Part shown: in pieces, positions 35,111 to 44,299 of the stretch
Layout of the letters: every line of letters begins with the position of its first letter
How positions within the stretch are numbered: the first letter of the stretch is position 1
Origin: Sphingomonas sp. LC-1
Lineage (GTDB): Bacteria > Pseudomonadota > Alphaproteobacteria > Sphingomonadales > Sphingomonadaceae
Assembly: GCF_025371035.1 (NCBI RefSeq)
Contig: NZ_JANZXB010000013.1
Location: forward strand, 1 to 64,000
Direction: 5' to 3'
Length of the DNA: 64,000 bases
The notes under the pieces: model-generated
Told to the model about the DNA's origin: nothing
What the model saw: the letters and a program-made list of their open reading frames with translations, nothing else
Databases searched by the model: none
Program-made: the position numbers and the translations under genes

Positions 35111-35755
35111 TCAGCGTGCCTTTTCGACATAAGCGCGCGCCGACACGGCGACATCCGCCGCCGGCTTGCCCGCGCGATAAAGGTTGGAGCCCAGGCCGAA
35201 GCCGTCCGCGCCATGGGCGCGCCATTCGGCCATGTTGTCGGGCGTGATCCCGCCGACCGCCAGCACCGCGACCTCGCGCGGCAGGACGGCGCGCTGCGCC
35301 TTCAGGAAGGTCGGCGAGGCGCCCTCGGCGGGGAAGAGTTTCAGGCCGTGCGCGCCCGCCTTCAGGGCGGCAAAGGCCTCGGAGGGCGTGAAATAGCCGG
35401 GCAGCGAGATCAGCCCCTCCGCCACGCTATGTGCGATCACATCGGTATCGGTGTTGGGCGATACGATCAGCGTGCCGCCGGCCGCCTTCACCCGATCGAC
35501 CTGCTCGGTGGTCAGCACGGTGCCCGCACCGACGATCGCCTTGTCCCCGACATGCGCCGCGATGGCAGCGATGCTGTCATAGGGCTGGGGCGAGTTCAGC
35601 GGCACTTCGATCAGGGTGAAGCCCGCCTCCACCAATGCGTCGGCGACCGGGATCGCCTCGTCGGGCGTCAGGCCGCGCAGGATCGCGACGAGCGGGCAGG
35701 CGGCGAAGGCGGCGGCGAAGCGCGCCTTTGCGGAATTTTGGGCGGAGTCGGTCAT
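35111..35755 (-). CDS. dgoA: 2-dehydro-3-deoxy-6-phosphogalactonate aldolase
   Basis: 214-residue class I aldolase of the KDPG/KDPGal family that splits 2-keto-3-deoxy-6-phosphogalactonate to pyruvate and glyceraldehyde 3-phosphate. Seen: PLVAILRGLTPDEAI, the catalytic Glu 50 in LIEVPLNSP, GAGTVL, LPGYFTPSEA and the Schiff-base Lys 139 in GLKLFPAE. The EVPLNSP form (rather than EVTLRT) is typical of the galactonate enzymes. The ATG at 35755 overlaps the kinase stop as ATGA, which fixes the start. Confidence 0.92.
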   Translation of the reverse strand: MTDSAQNSAKARFAAAFAACPLVAILRGLTPDEAIPVADALVEAGFTLIEVPLNSPQPYDSIAAIAAHVGDKAIVGAGTVLTTEQVDRVKAAGGTLIVSPNTDTDVIAHSVAEGLISLPGYFTPSEAFAALKAGAHGLKLFPAEGASPTFLKAQRAVLPREVAVLAVGGITPDNMAEWRAHGADGFGLGSNLYRAGKPAADVAVSARAYVEKAR

Positions 35756-36630
35756 GACAAATGCTCCCGAATGGCGTGAAGTCCGGCAAGGAAACCGGCA
35801 TGGCTGTCGAGTGCGACGACGTGACCGCCGCGTGCCTCGATCCCGATGGTGTAAAGGTCGGCGAGAAGCCCGCTCGACAGGAGATGGACGACTTTGCCCT
35901 CCATGTCCGGCACCGCGCCGATGTCGGACCCGATCAGCAATCCGCTGGCATAGGCGGCGGCGTCCTCCGCCGCGATCCGGCCGAGCAGTACCGAGGCGCG
36001 GACCCCGAACAAGGCGGCGGTCAGATCGCACGCCCCGCCGCCCCGCGACAGGCCGTCGCGGAAGGCCGGGCCGTCCGCCACCGGGCCATCGAGCATCCCC
36101 GCCAATATGCCGTGTCCCTTGATCAGCGCGAACAGCTCGCCGGTCATGGTGGTGGCGAAGTCGGTGATCCGGCCGTCCTGCGTATAGACCCATTTATTGT
36201 GGGTTCCCGGTTGCGCGAAAAGTGCGTCGGCGGGAGCCTGTCGGGCCGCGATCGCGCCCAGAATCTGAACCTCCTCGCCGCGCATCACATCGGCGCGGGT
36301 GTCGGTGAGCAGGGATATGCCGGGCACGATCACCACGTCATGATCCGCGATCCGGGTCGCGGCGCGGGCCAGCGCGGGCAGGTCGGCGGGGGCGGGGACA
36401 TACGCGGCCTCTCGCCAGCCGCGCGTCGATCCGACCATGCCCGCGGTGATGATCGGCAAATTCCCGAACCGTACCCGGATCGCCGCGATCGCGCTGGGAT
36501 AATCCTCCTGCCGCATCGCCAGCACGCCGCGATCGTCGCGCGCCGTGTCCAGCATCCGGCCGTCATCGGCGAGGACGTAGATTCGGCGATTGGTGGTGCC
36601 CCAGTCGATCGCGATATAGGCGGGCGTCAT
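35752..36630 (-). CDS. dgoK: 2-dehydro-3-deoxygalactonokinase
   Basis: 292-residue sugar-acid kinase that phosphorylates 2-keto-3-deoxygalactonate before the aldolase step. The N-terminal phosphate motif is YIAIDWGTTNRRIYVL; GVLAM, GMVGSTRGW, PGTHNKWV and MTGELFALI follow in family order. The ATG at 36630 gives the conserved N-terminus; the longer frame upstream crosses the operator and is rejected. First gene of the operon kinase-aldolase-dehydrogenase; a lactonase and a galactonate dehydratase for the pathway are not in the window. Confidence 0.92.
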   Translation of the reverse strand: MTPAYIAIDWGTTNRRIYVLADDGRMLDTARDDRGVLAMRQEDYPSAIAAIRVRFGNLPIITAGMVGSTRGWREAAYVPAPADLPALARAATRIADHDVVIVPGISLLTDTRADVMRGEEVQILGAIAARQAPADALFAQPGTHNKWVYTQDGRITDFATTMTGELFALIKGHGILAGMLDGPVADGPAFRDGLSRGGGACDLTAALFGVRASVLLGRIAAEDAAAYASGLLIGSDIGAVPDMEGKVVHLLSSGLLADLYTIGIEARGGHVVALDSHAGFLAGLHAIREHLS

Positions 36631-36669
36631 CTCTGATGGCACGGTGGGAACGGCCTCTCCTGAATTTTC

Positions 36670-36689
36670 TTGTCCGATTTGTAGGACAA
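36670..36689. promoter_or_regulatory. GntR-like operator upstream of the galactose operon
   Basis: TTGTCC-N8-GGACAA is a perfect inverted repeat, and nested in it TTGT-AGG-ACAA (36679-36689) fits the TTGT-N3-ACAA pattern of FadR/DgoR-type GntR repressors. It sits 40 bases before the kinase start. The repressor gene is not in the window. Confidence 0.6.
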
Positions 36690-36757
36690 TAAAATGCCCG
36701 GCGCAAGCGCGACGGCGGGGGATGACGGGCGCGCCTCGGCGGCCTACACTCGGGCTT

Positions 36758-37252
36758 ATGTACGAGTTCGACATCGCCGCCGGATCGAAGGCGGAGCTTT
36801 ATCATGATCTTCACGCCGCGCTCGATGCGCTGACCAGCGGGGAGGCGGATGCGGTCGCCAACATGGCCAATGCCGCCGCGCTGATCGGGCAATATCTGCC
36901 CGATCTCAACTGGTCGGGCTTCTACCGGATGGTCGAGGGGGAGCTTGTCCTCGGCCCGTTCCAGGGCAAGGCGGCCTGTATCCGCATCCCCGTCGGCAAG
37001 GGGGTGTGCGGCGCTGCCGCGGCGACCGCTCAGACGCAGCGCGTGGCGGATGTCCATGCCTTTCCCGGGCATATCGCCTGTGATGCGGCCAGCCGTTCGG
37101 AACTGGTGGTGCCGATCCTGCATGACGGCCAGGTCATCGGTGTGCTCGATCTCGACAGCCCGATCCCCGACCGGTTCGATGCAGAGGATCAGGCGGGGTG
37201 CGAGGCGTTGATGACGCTTCTTGCCCCCCGCCTCGCTGCCGGACCGCGCTGA
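36758..37252 (+). CDS. msrC: Free methionine-(R)-sulfoxide reductase (GAF domain)
   Basis: 164-residue cytoplasmic GAF protein that reduces free L-methionine-R-sulfoxide. All three family cysteines are present: Cys 74 (KAACIRIPVGKG), Cys 84 (GVCGAAA) and the catalytic Cys 108 (HIACDAASRSE); NWSGFYRM and VIGVLDLDSP also match. The start is the ATG at 36758, since the upstream frame crosses the operator of the divergent galactose operon. Thioredoxin would recycle it. Single gene. Confidence 0.92.
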   Translation: MYEFDIAAGSKAELYHDLHAALDALTSGEADAVANMANAAALIGQYLPDLNWSGFYRMVEGELVLGPFQGKAACIRIPVGKGVCGAAAATAQTQRVADVHAFPGHIACDAASRSELVVPILHDGQVIGVLDLDSPIPDRFDAEDQAGCEALMTLLAPRLAAGPR

Positions 37253-37382
37253 TCCCGCCTGACCCGATTCGGGACGTGATGAGGCGCTATCGGCAGGGCT
37301 AGGGCGCTGGTAATAAACCTTGTTTGGGCAAAGGCGTTTCGGGTGACGTCTTTGTCTCGATACAGGGGAATAACGTCGCGCC

Positions 37383-38399
37383 ATGCGGAGAACGTCGCAT
37401 ATGATCGCCCTGTCGACTGCCATGGCGATGGCTATGGTGGCGAGCGCGCCGGCCGATGCGCAGGCGGGGGCGCGTTATCCGCGTCCCGCCATCGACGCCA
37501 CCCCCGGCCCGTCGGCGCGGCCCGTCGTTGCGACCAGCACGGTAGGCGTCCCGCCCGCGCGCGCGGCCCGCTGGGGCAGCCGGGTCGGCGGTCGCTGGTG
37601 GGGCGGGGCCAATGCGCCGGGCGGATGGCAGGCCTATCGCCGTCCCATGCGCGGCATGGTCGTCCCCACTTACTGGAACGACCGGCGCTTCGCTGTCGAG
37701 GATTGGGCGAACTATCCCTTGCCGCAGCCGCCGGTCGGCTATCACTGGTCGCGCTATTATGACGATGCGGTCCTGATCGATCCGCGCGGCGCCGTGTATG
37801 ACAGCGTGGCGGGGGTGGATTGGGATGGCAGCGGGGCACCGGCCTATGCCGGGGCGGGATACCCACCGCCGCCGCATGCGCGTCGGTACGACGGGCGCGG
37901 TGACGACGGATTGGGCGGCGCGGCGATCGGTGCGGTCGCGGGCGGCGTCGCGGGCCATGTCATCGCCGGCCGCGGGAACCGGCTGGGTGGTGCGCTGATC
38001 GGTGCGGGCGTCGGCGCGGCGGCGGGCTATGCCATCGACCGGGCGGAGGATCGGCGCCGATCCATGCCGCCGGGTCGGGACGATTACGGCGAGGGCTATG
38101 ACGGTCGCCCGGATTATTCCGATCCCTATGCCTATGCGCCGCCACCGCCGCCGCCCGCCATGGGCCGCCGGATCGTAACGCGCGACGGCACCACCGTCAC
38201 CACCACCACGACCGTCGGCACGCTCGCATCGGGCCAGCCGGGTTATTATGATGGCGGCTACTACTATCCCGCTCCCACCACGACCACGATTGTGGTACAA
38301 GGCGCGCCGGTTACCACGACAACGACGACAACCACGACCGAGGAGGTTCGCTCGACGCCACGCCGTACGCGTGTGCGGAGCCGAACGACTCGCCGCTGA
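37383..38399 (+). CDS. RcnB-family exported protein with glycine zipper and Thr-rich tail
   Basis: 338 residues with a signal peptide ending near PADAQA. The middle part (about 90-145) matches the RcnB-like domain: MVVPTYWNDRRFAVEDW then YHWSRYYDDAVLIDPRG. RcnB of E. coli is a periplasmic protein in nickel/cobalt homeostasis; function in sphingomonads is not settled. After it come a glycine-zipper segment (GGAAIGAVAGGVAGHVIAG and a second copy, GGALIGAGVGAAAGY) able to insert in or cross a membrane, a Pro/Tyr-rich stretch, and a tail with runs of up to nine threonines ending in an Arg-rich C-terminus. Tail composition is low-complexity. Convergent with the M28 peptidase. Confidence 0.75.
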   Translation: MRRTSHMIALSTAMAMAMVASAPADAQAGARYPRPAIDATPGPSARPVVATSTVGVPPARAARWGSRVGGRWWGGANAPGGWQAYRRPMRGMVVPTYWNDRRFAVEDWANYPLPQPPVGYHWSRYYDDAVLIDPRGAVYDSVAGVDWDGSGAPAYAGAGYPPPPHARRYDGRGDDGLGGAAIGAVAGGVAGHVIAGRGNRLGGALIGAGVGAAAGYAIDRAEDRRRSMPPGRDDYGEGYDGRPDYSDPYAYAPPPPPPAMGRRIVTRDGTTVTTTTTVGTLASGQPGYYDGGYYYPAPTTTTIVVQGAPVTTTTTTTTTEEVRSTPRRTRVRSRTTRR

Positions 38400-38448
38400 C
38401 GCCTTCCCCCAGGGGGGATTTCAACCCGAGAGACGCCGGGTTGTAATC

Positions 38449-38486
38449 GGGATGCCGCTCCGCCCACTCCCTCGGGGCGGCATCCC
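38449..38486. terminator. Hairpin between convergent rcnB-like and M28 genes
   Basis: GGGATGCCGC pairs perfectly with GCGGCATCCC (10 bp, 18-base loop with further pairing). There is no T run on either side, so termination is likely from position but not certain. Confidence 0.45.
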
Positions 38487-38497
38487 ACTTGATCCGA

Positions 38498-39754
38498 TCA
38501 GCGCCCGCCGAAGGTGACGAGGCTTTCGGCCCCGTCCGCCGCCACGGCGGATACGCCGACGAAGTGATCGTCGACCGGAATCTGGGTGAGGACCGTCTTG
38601 GTCTCGGTCACGTCGCGCGACTGGGTCCAATCGGACGAGTCGTTGCGCCGCCAGTGTACGCGGTAGCGGACTGCGCCCGGCACCGCCGCCCATTCCACCG
38701 TCGTATCGCGGGACAGGGCACCGCTGATCGTCACCTTCTCGGGCGCGGGCGGCGCGGCGGCCAAGCGGGACAGGGTGGCGATGTTGATCGCGGTCACCCT
38801 GGCCAGATAGGGAAAGTCCATCTTGTCGATCGTATCGCCATAGGCCGTCGTGCCCTCCTTGCGCAGATCCTGATGCTGCGCGTCCCAATCCTCGTTCGCG
38901 ACCGAGAAGCGGACGGCGGGATAGCCGAGCTTCAGGAACGGCTCATGATCGCCGCCGCGCCCGAACCGGTCCGGGCGCCGATCGAGAAATACGTCCAGCC
39001 CGCCAAGCTTGTCCGCGACGCCGTCAATCGCCTTGGCCAGCGCGCGGCTGGGGCCGTCATCCTCGCCGCCATTGCCGCGCCGTTGCAACTGCTGGGGCAG
39101 GTCCTCTGACGAGCGAATGCCCTCGGAGAAGACGCGCACCCACCGGGCCTCGCGCACGCCGCCCTGGCCGATGGTGTTGCCCACTATGTCGTTGTTGAGC
39201 ATCGCCGAGACCCGCCAGTTGCGGGCCTTGGCCGTGTCGGCGAGCAGGGTCGCGCCCCATAGCCCCTGTTCCTCGCCCGAGAAGACCGCGTAGACGATGG
39301 TCGCGTCGAACTGTCGTTTCGACAGCTGGCGCGCGGCCTCCAGCACCAGCGCGACGCCCGAGGCATCGTCATTGGCCCCCGGCGCGTCGGAGATCGCGTC
39401 CATCACATCGGTCACCCGGCTGTCGATATGCGCGCCGACGATGACCACGCGCGAGGGATCGCGCCCGCGCTGAATGCCCAGCACATCCTCCACCATCACG
39501 CCATTCGGCGCGCGCGGGCCGGTGAAGCGGCGGTTGATCCGCTCGACGGAGATACAGCCGTTGCAGCCTTGCGCGATCGTCTCGAACTGGCGGGCCGCCC
39601 AGTCGCGCGCCGCGCCGATGCCACGCTTGGGATCGTTCGTGGTCGACAAGGTGTGGCGCGTGCCGAAGCCGACCAGCGCCTCGACATCGGCTTTCAGACG
39701 GGCGGGGGAGGGGGCGGCGGTCGGCGTCGCGGCGAGAAGCAAAGGAAGGATCAT
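38498..39754 (-). CDS. M28-family zinc aminopeptidase, exported
   Basis: 418 residues with a signal peptide (LPLLLAATPTAAPSPA). The M28 domain carries the two-zinc site: His in VGAHIDSR, Asp in PGANDDASG, the catalytic Glu pair in FSGEEQGLWG, Asp in LNNDIVGN, and a late His in AQHQDLR. A C-terminal Fn3-like module (about 335-418, WAAVPGAVRYRVHWRR) probably docks to the envelope or to substrate. A probable aminopeptidase that harvests peptides in the periplasm. Single gene. Confidence 0.9.
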   Translation of the reverse strand: MILPLLLAATPTAAPSPARLKADVEALVGFGTRHTLSTTNDPKRGIGAARDWAARQFETIAQGCNGCISVERINRRFTGPRAPNGVMVEDVLGIQRGRDPSRVVIVGAHIDSRVTDVMDAISDAPGANDDASGVALVLEAARQLSKRQFDATIVYAVFSGEEQGLWGATLLADTAKARNWRVSAMLNNDIVGNTIGQGGVREARWVRVFSEGIRSSEDLPQQLQRRGNGGEDDGPSRALAKAIDGVADKLGGLDVFLDRRPDRFGRGGDHEPFLKLGYPAVRFSVANEDWDAQHQDLRKEGTTAYGDTIDKMDFPYLARVTAINIATLSRLAAAPPAPEKVTISGALSRDTTVEWAAVPGAVRYRVHWRRNDSSDWTQSRDVTETKTVLTQIPVDDHFVGVSAVAADGAESLVTFGGR

Positions 39755-39871
39755 GCCGTCAGACTGGCCGAGCCGGGAATGCGAGGCAAGTGTCGGATTT
39801 CCGGTCTGATCCGATCAACTCGACACATGGCTCGCCCCGGCCCGCTATTCTTCGGGCGACCGAATAGTGGA

Positions 39872-42616
39872 TCAAGCGGCCAGCTCGATCGCCTCTCCCG
39901 CCGCGGCGCCCAGCAGGCGCTTCTCCAGCGTCTTCAACCGCCCGCCATTGGTGATCTGGTCGCCGGTCAGGTCGGTCAGGTAGAAGACGTCGACTGCCCG
40001 TTCGCCATAGGTCGCGACATGGGCCGAATGGATCGTCACCTTCGACTGGAACAGCGCATGGGCGAGCTGGTTGAGCAGCGCCGGGCGGTCCCGCGCATGG
40101 ACCTCGACCACGGTGAAGCGGTTCGACGCGCGATTGTCGATCAGGACATTGGGTGCGATCGGGAAGGCGTCGGCGCGGGGCCGGACCGAGGGCTTGGCGA
40201 CCAGCCGGTCCGACAGCTTGTTGCGATTGGCCAGCGCATCCTCGATTGCGCGGCGCAGGCGCGAAAGCTGGCCCGGATCGTCGAAGGGGCGGCCCAGCGG
40301 ATCCTGCACGAGGAAATTGTCGATCGCCATGCCGTCCCGCGTCGTATGGATGCGCGCATCGATGATGTTGCCGCCCGCGACATGGATCGCACCCGCGATG
40401 CGGTAGAACAGGCCCGGATGGTCCGCGGCATAGATGGACACCAAAGTCGCGCCGCGTTCGCCATAGACCTGCGCATCGATCGACAGTTGCGCATCGCCCG
40501 CCGCCGCCATCTGGCGGGCGTTATGGGCTAGGACATCCTCGGGCTCGGCGATCCAATAGGCTTCGGGCAGCCGCCGGACCAGCGCATCGAACTGCTCCTC
40601 CGGCCAGGCCAGCGTTTCACGCAGGCGCGCCTGTTTGATGGTGATCCGCTCGGTCCGGCCGCGTTGCTTGTGGCCGAGCCGCAGGACTTCCTCCGCCGCT
40701 TCGTACAGATCGGCAAGCAACTGGCGCTTCCAGCCATTCCAGGTGCCTGGCCCCACCGCGCGAATGTCGACGATGGTCAGGACCAGCAACAGCCTCAGGC
40801 GCTCTGGGCTTTGCACCGTTTCGCAGAAATCCAGGATCGTCTTGAAGTCCGACAGGTCGCGCTTGAACGCGGTCGCCGACATCAGCAGGTGCCAGCGAAC
40901 CAGCCACGCGACCGTCTCGGTCTCGGCATCGGTCAGGCCCAGCCGCGGACAGAGGCGCTCGGCCACCTCCGCCCCCAGGATCGAGTGATCGCCACCGCGC
41001 CCCTTGGCGATGTCGTGGAGCAGCACCGCAACATAGAGCACGCGCCGCGACACGATCTGCCCGATGATCGCAGAAGCGACGGGATGTTCGTCGAGCAGTT
41101 CCTGCCGCTCGATCCGGGCGAGCAGGCCGAGCGCGCGGATGGTGTGCTCGTCCACCGTATAATGATGATACATGTCGAACTGCATCTGCGCGACGACCCG
41201 GCCGAAATCGGGCACGAAACGGCCGAAGACGCCCGCTTCGTTCATCCACCGCAGAACGAGTTCGGGGTCGCGGGGGCTGGTCAGCACGTCCAGGAACAGC
41301 GCGTTGGCGCGCGGATCCCGGCGGACGTCATCGACGAGCTTGGCGTCGCGCGACGCCGCCCGCACCGCCAGCGGATGGACCTCCAGCTCGTAACGGTCGG
41401 CAAGCTGGAAGATCTCGATCAACCGCACCGGATCTTCCTGGAAGAAGTCGTCGCGGGGAAGCGCCAGGCGTCCGCGATCCAGCACGAAGCCGTTCAATCG
41501 GCGCGGGCGGCGGCGGATTGTGGGCAGGCCGAAGCGATGCCCGCGCGCCGCGAACCGCTCGTCCAGATGCGCCAGGAACGCGCCCGTCAGCGCGCCCACC
41601 GTCTTCACCTGGAGGAAATAGAGCTGCATGAACCGCTCGACCTTGGCCTTGCCCGGCCGGTCGGAGAAGCGCATCCGCTCGGCGATCTGGCGCTGCACGT
41701 CGAAGGTCAGCCGGTCCTCGGCGCGGCCCGTGATGGTGTGGAGGTGGCAGCGTACCGCCCACAGGAAATTGTCGGCGCGGTGAAATTGCCGATATTCCTC
41801 GCGGGTGAACAGCCCGCGATCGATCAGATCGGCGGCGCGGTCCACGTCGTAGACATATTTGCCGATCCAGAAGAGCGCGTGCAGATCGCGCAGGCCGCCC
41901 TTGCCCTCCTTGACGTTCGGTTCGACGACATAGCGGGTGTCGCCCATCTTGCGATGGCGCAGGTCGCGCTCGGCCAGCTTGTCGGCGATGAACTGGCGGT
42001 GCGTATCGGTCTGGATTTCCGCCTTGAAGCGGCGCGAGGCTTCTTCGTACAGCGCCTGGTCGCCGCACAGGAACCGCCCTTCGAGCAGCGCCGTGCGCAC
42101 CGTCACGTCGGCGCGCGCCTGGCGGATCATCTCGTCGATCGAACGGCTGGAATGGCCGACCTTCAGCCCCAGATCCCAGAGCGAATAGAGCATCGATTCG
42201 ATGACCTGTTCGGCATGGGGCGTCTGCTTGAAGGGGGTGAGGAAGCCGATATCGACATCCGAATAGGGTGCCATCTCGCCCCGGCCATAGCCGCCCACTG
42301 CAATCAGGGTAAGCCGCTCGCCCGCCGTCGGGTTGCTCAGCGGATAGAGCGTCTCGGTGGTGAATTCGAACAGCAGCTTCAATATCTGGTCGGTCAGATA
42401 CGCCTGCGCTGCCGCAGCCTCCAACCCGCGCGACGGATGAAGCGACAGCCGTCGCGCCACTTCCTGCCGCCCGGCTTCCAGTGCGGCCTTTAAGGTCGGG
42501 GTGACGAGGGTCCGTCCCTCCGGCCCGGTGATGCCGAGCGCGGCGACCTGTTCGGCCAGGGCCCGGCGATCGACGATGGCGCGGCGGTTGGGCAGGGATT
42601 CGAAACGGCTGTGCAT
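39872..42616 (-). CDS. glnD: [Protein-PII] uridylyltransferase / uridylyl-removing enzyme
   Basis: 914-residue nitrogen sensor that uridylylates PII proteins when glutamine is low and removes the group when it is high. Domains in order: nucleotidyltransferase (GGYGRGEMAPYSDVDIGFL), a helical linker with KEGKGGLRDLH, the HD hydrolase domain (LLHDIAKGRGGDHS, VRWHLLMS), and two ACT domains (ADHPGLFYRIAGAI and ARDRPALLNQLAHAL) that bind glutamine. Length is as usual. The ATG at 42616 is chosen over a TTG at 42646; neither has a strong ribosome site. Single gene in this window. Confidence 0.96.
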   Translation of the reverse strand: MHSRFESLPNRRAIVDRRALAEQVAALGITGPEGRTLVTPTLKAALEAGRQEVARRLSLHPSRGLEAAAAQAYLTDQILKLLFEFTTETLYPLSNPTAGERLTLIAVGGYGRGEMAPYSDVDIGFLTPFKQTPHAEQVIESMLYSLWDLGLKVGHSSRSIDEMIRQARADVTVRTALLEGRFLCGDQALYEEASRRFKAEIQTDTHRQFIADKLAERDLRHRKMGDTRYVVEPNVKEGKGGLRDLHALFWIGKYVYDVDRAADLIDRGLFTREEYRQFHRADNFLWAVRCHLHTITGRAEDRLTFDVQRQIAERMRFSDRPGKAKVERFMQLYFLQVKTVGALTGAFLAHLDERFAARGHRFGLPTIRRRPRRLNGFVLDRGRLALPRDDFFQEDPVRLIEIFQLADRYELEVHPLAVRAASRDAKLVDDVRRDPRANALFLDVLTSPRDPELVLRWMNEAGVFGRFVPDFGRVVAQMQFDMYHHYTVDEHTIRALGLLARIERQELLDEHPVASAIIGQIVSRRVLYVAVLLHDIAKGRGGDHSILGAEVAERLCPRLGLTDAETETVAWLVRWHLLMSATAFKRDLSDFKTILDFCETVQSPERLRLLLVLTIVDIRAVGPGTWNGWKRQLLADLYEAAEEVLRLGHKQRGRTERITIKQARLRETLAWPEEQFDALVRRLPEAYWIAEPEDVLAHNARQMAAAGDAQLSIDAQVYGERGATLVSIYAADHPGLFYRIAGAIHVAGGNIIDARIHTTRDGMAIDNFLVQDPLGRPFDDPGQLSRLRRAIEDALANRNKLSDRLVAKPSVRPRADAFPIAPNVLIDNRASNRFTVVEVHARDRPALLNQLAHALFQSKVTIHSAHVATYGERAVDVFYLTDLTGDQITNGGRLKTLEKRLLGAAAGEAIELAA

Positions 42617-42766
42617 GCCGCTGTCATAGGGACTCGGGATGAACAAATGGAGAGGGGACGGCCGTCAAATCGTCGCCGCCCATCCTGAGCAGCAGCGCCG
42701 GGTCGAATGACATGCACCCGCGATCCCCATGCAGGAGATCGTCAGGAAACCCGGCCGCCCGATCCC

Positions 42767-42800
42767 CTCACGCGGGGCAAAGGAAGCAGCCCCGCGTGAG
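42767..42800. terminator. Hairpin downstream of the Mn catalase gene
   Basis: CTCACGCGGGG and CCCCGCGTGAG pair perfectly over 11 bp with a 12-base loop, 15 bases after the catalase stop. No T run follows on the minus strand. Confidence 0.45.
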
Positions 42801-42814
42801 AGTCGACCTGGAAA

Positions 42815-43681
42815 TCAGACCTTTGGCTTCTCGCCGATCTGTTCGGCCTGGGCGCTGCTGTCCGGGCGGGCGGGGCCCAGGACCGGTTCCTCGCCCATCG
42901 GTTCGTTGCGGAATACGGTGAACTCGCCCCGACCATCGGTGCTCGGCCCCTTGGTCCAGCGCCCTTCGGGATAGGTGCCGTCTATCGAGGTGACGAAGAA
43001 GTCGTAATTGTGGGCCTGATCCTCCTTCGACTGCGGGAAGGAGTTGGGGATGGGAAGGGAGGACTCGGCACCCAGTTCCTCGATCACGGCCAGCCATTGC
43101 TCCTGATGCATGGTGTCGCGCGCGATCATGAAGTGCAGCATGTCCTTCATGCCCTGGTCGTGCGCGGCGTTGTAGAGGCGGGTCGCCAGCACGCGGCCGG
43201 TGCTCTCGGCGGCGACATTGCAATACATGTCGGCGGCGATGTTCCCGCTGGCATAGATATGGCTCATGTCGAACGGTACGCCGTCCGAGTCGGAGGGATG
43301 CGCGGCAAGCCCGGTCGACAGGATATGCTTGTGCAGCGTTCCTTCGATCGCATGACGGGCATTGCCGCCGCCCATCACCGCGCCGACGATCCCGTCCGCC
43401 GCACCCTCTTCCTGCAAGGAGGCGGGGGCCTTGTCGAGGTTGAGCGCGACCGCGGTCGCCAGCATCTCGATATGGCCGATCTCCTCCGTGGCGGTGTGGA
43501 GCAGCATGTCGCGATATTTCGGCGTCGGCGCGCGGTTGCCCCATGCCTGGAAGAAATACTGCATGCAGACGCGGATCTCGCCCTCCACGCCGCCGATCGC
43601 CTGTTGCAGCATGCGTGCGAACAGGGGGTCGGGTGCCTCGCACCGGACGGGATATTGCAGGCGTTTGTCGTGATAATACAT
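42815..43681 (-). CDS. Manganese catalase
   Basis: 288-residue non-haem catalase that destroys hydrogen peroxide with a dimanganese centre. The four-helix-bundle ligands are visible: Glu in GGVEGEIRVCMQYFFQA, Glu/His in HTATEEIGHIEMLA, Glu in AAESTGRVLATRLYN, and Glu/His in RDTMHQEQW. It resembles the CotJC/YdbD group. The C-terminus (after about 245) is a polar tail. Last gene of the SDR-DUF892-catalase set, 70 bases after the previous stop. Confidence 0.92.
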   Translation of the reverse strand: MYYHDKRLQYPVRCEAPDPLFARMLQQAIGGVEGEIRVCMQYFFQAWGNRAPTPKYRDMLLHTATEEIGHIEMLATAVALNLDKAPASLQEEGAADGIVGAVMGGGNARHAIEGTLHKHILSTGLAAHPSDSDGVPFDMSHIYASGNIAADMYCNVAAESTGRVLATRLYNAAHDQGMKDMLHFMIARDTMHQEQWLAVIEELGAESSLPIPNSFPQSKEDQAHNYDFFVTSIDGTYPEGRWTKGPSTDGRGEFTVFRNEPMGEEPVLGPARPDSSAQAEQIGEKPKV

Positions 43682-43751
43682 GGTCGGCCTCGCTTCTGGG
43701 GGACAGGGGGCCGCTCCGACCGACGAGCCGGCCGGGCGGAGTCGACGGGAT

Positions 43752-44273
43752 TTAATGGCTTGCGGTTTCGCCGGCGGCCCGGCGTTCGAGATAGCGGCGG
43801 GTCAGCGCGGCATTGTTCTCGTCCACCCAGGCCGCCATCGAGAGTTCCTCGTTCAGCGACTGGGTCAGTAGCGGCGAAGCACTGGCGAAGCCGCCGACGT
43901 CCGCAATGGTGATCAGCGACTTGTAACTGGCCGCCTCGAAATTCTCGAAGGCGAAGTTGGCGAAGCTGTTCTTCAGGATCTCGTCGGGCGCGAAGGTGTG
44001 GCCCAGCGCCGCCATGTTGCCCGAGAAGGACAGCGCGGCGTCCTTCAGCACCGACCGGCTCTCGTTGAACCCGTCGAGTATGTCCTCCAGCCGGACGATC
44101 TGCTGCTCGGTCTCGCCCCGGTGCGACCGAAGCCGGTCGGCGACGTCGGGATAGTTGGCCAGGTGGTCGAGTTGCCGGTCGATCAGCGCCAAGGCCTGAT
44201 GCTCGACGGCATGGGCGTTCTTCAATCCGGCGACGAAGACCGCCGCGACCACGTCATGGGGTAGGGATGCCAT
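43752..44273 (-). CDS. DUF892 (YciE/YciF-like) ferritin-like protein
   Basis: 173-residue helical protein of the DUF892 ferritin-like family, related to stress-induced YciE and YciF. Family features are the Glu/His pair in NAHAVEHQALALID, the helix with HRGETEQQIVRLEDIL, and NFAFENFEAASYKSLI. Such proteins bind metal in a dimer and are strongly induced by general stress; their biochemical role is unclear. The ribosome site AAAGGAG lies just upstream, and 26 bases separate it from the SDR gene. Confidence 0.88.
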   Translation of the reverse strand: MASLPHDVVAAVFVAGLKNAHAVEHQALALIDRQLDHLANYPDVADRLRSHRGETEQQIVRLEDILDGFNESRSVLKDAALSFSGNMAALGHTFAPDEILKNSFANFAFENFEAASYKSLITIADVGGFASASPLLTQSLNEELSMAAWVDENNAALTRRYLERRAAGETASH

Positions 44274-44299
44274 GGATCATCGCTCCTTTCGCTTGAGGA

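Noticed and set aside
36631-36774. 48-residue N-terminal extension of the galactonate kinase
   Set aside because: It runs through the palindromic operator and lacks family similarity; the ATG at 36630 yields the conserved start.
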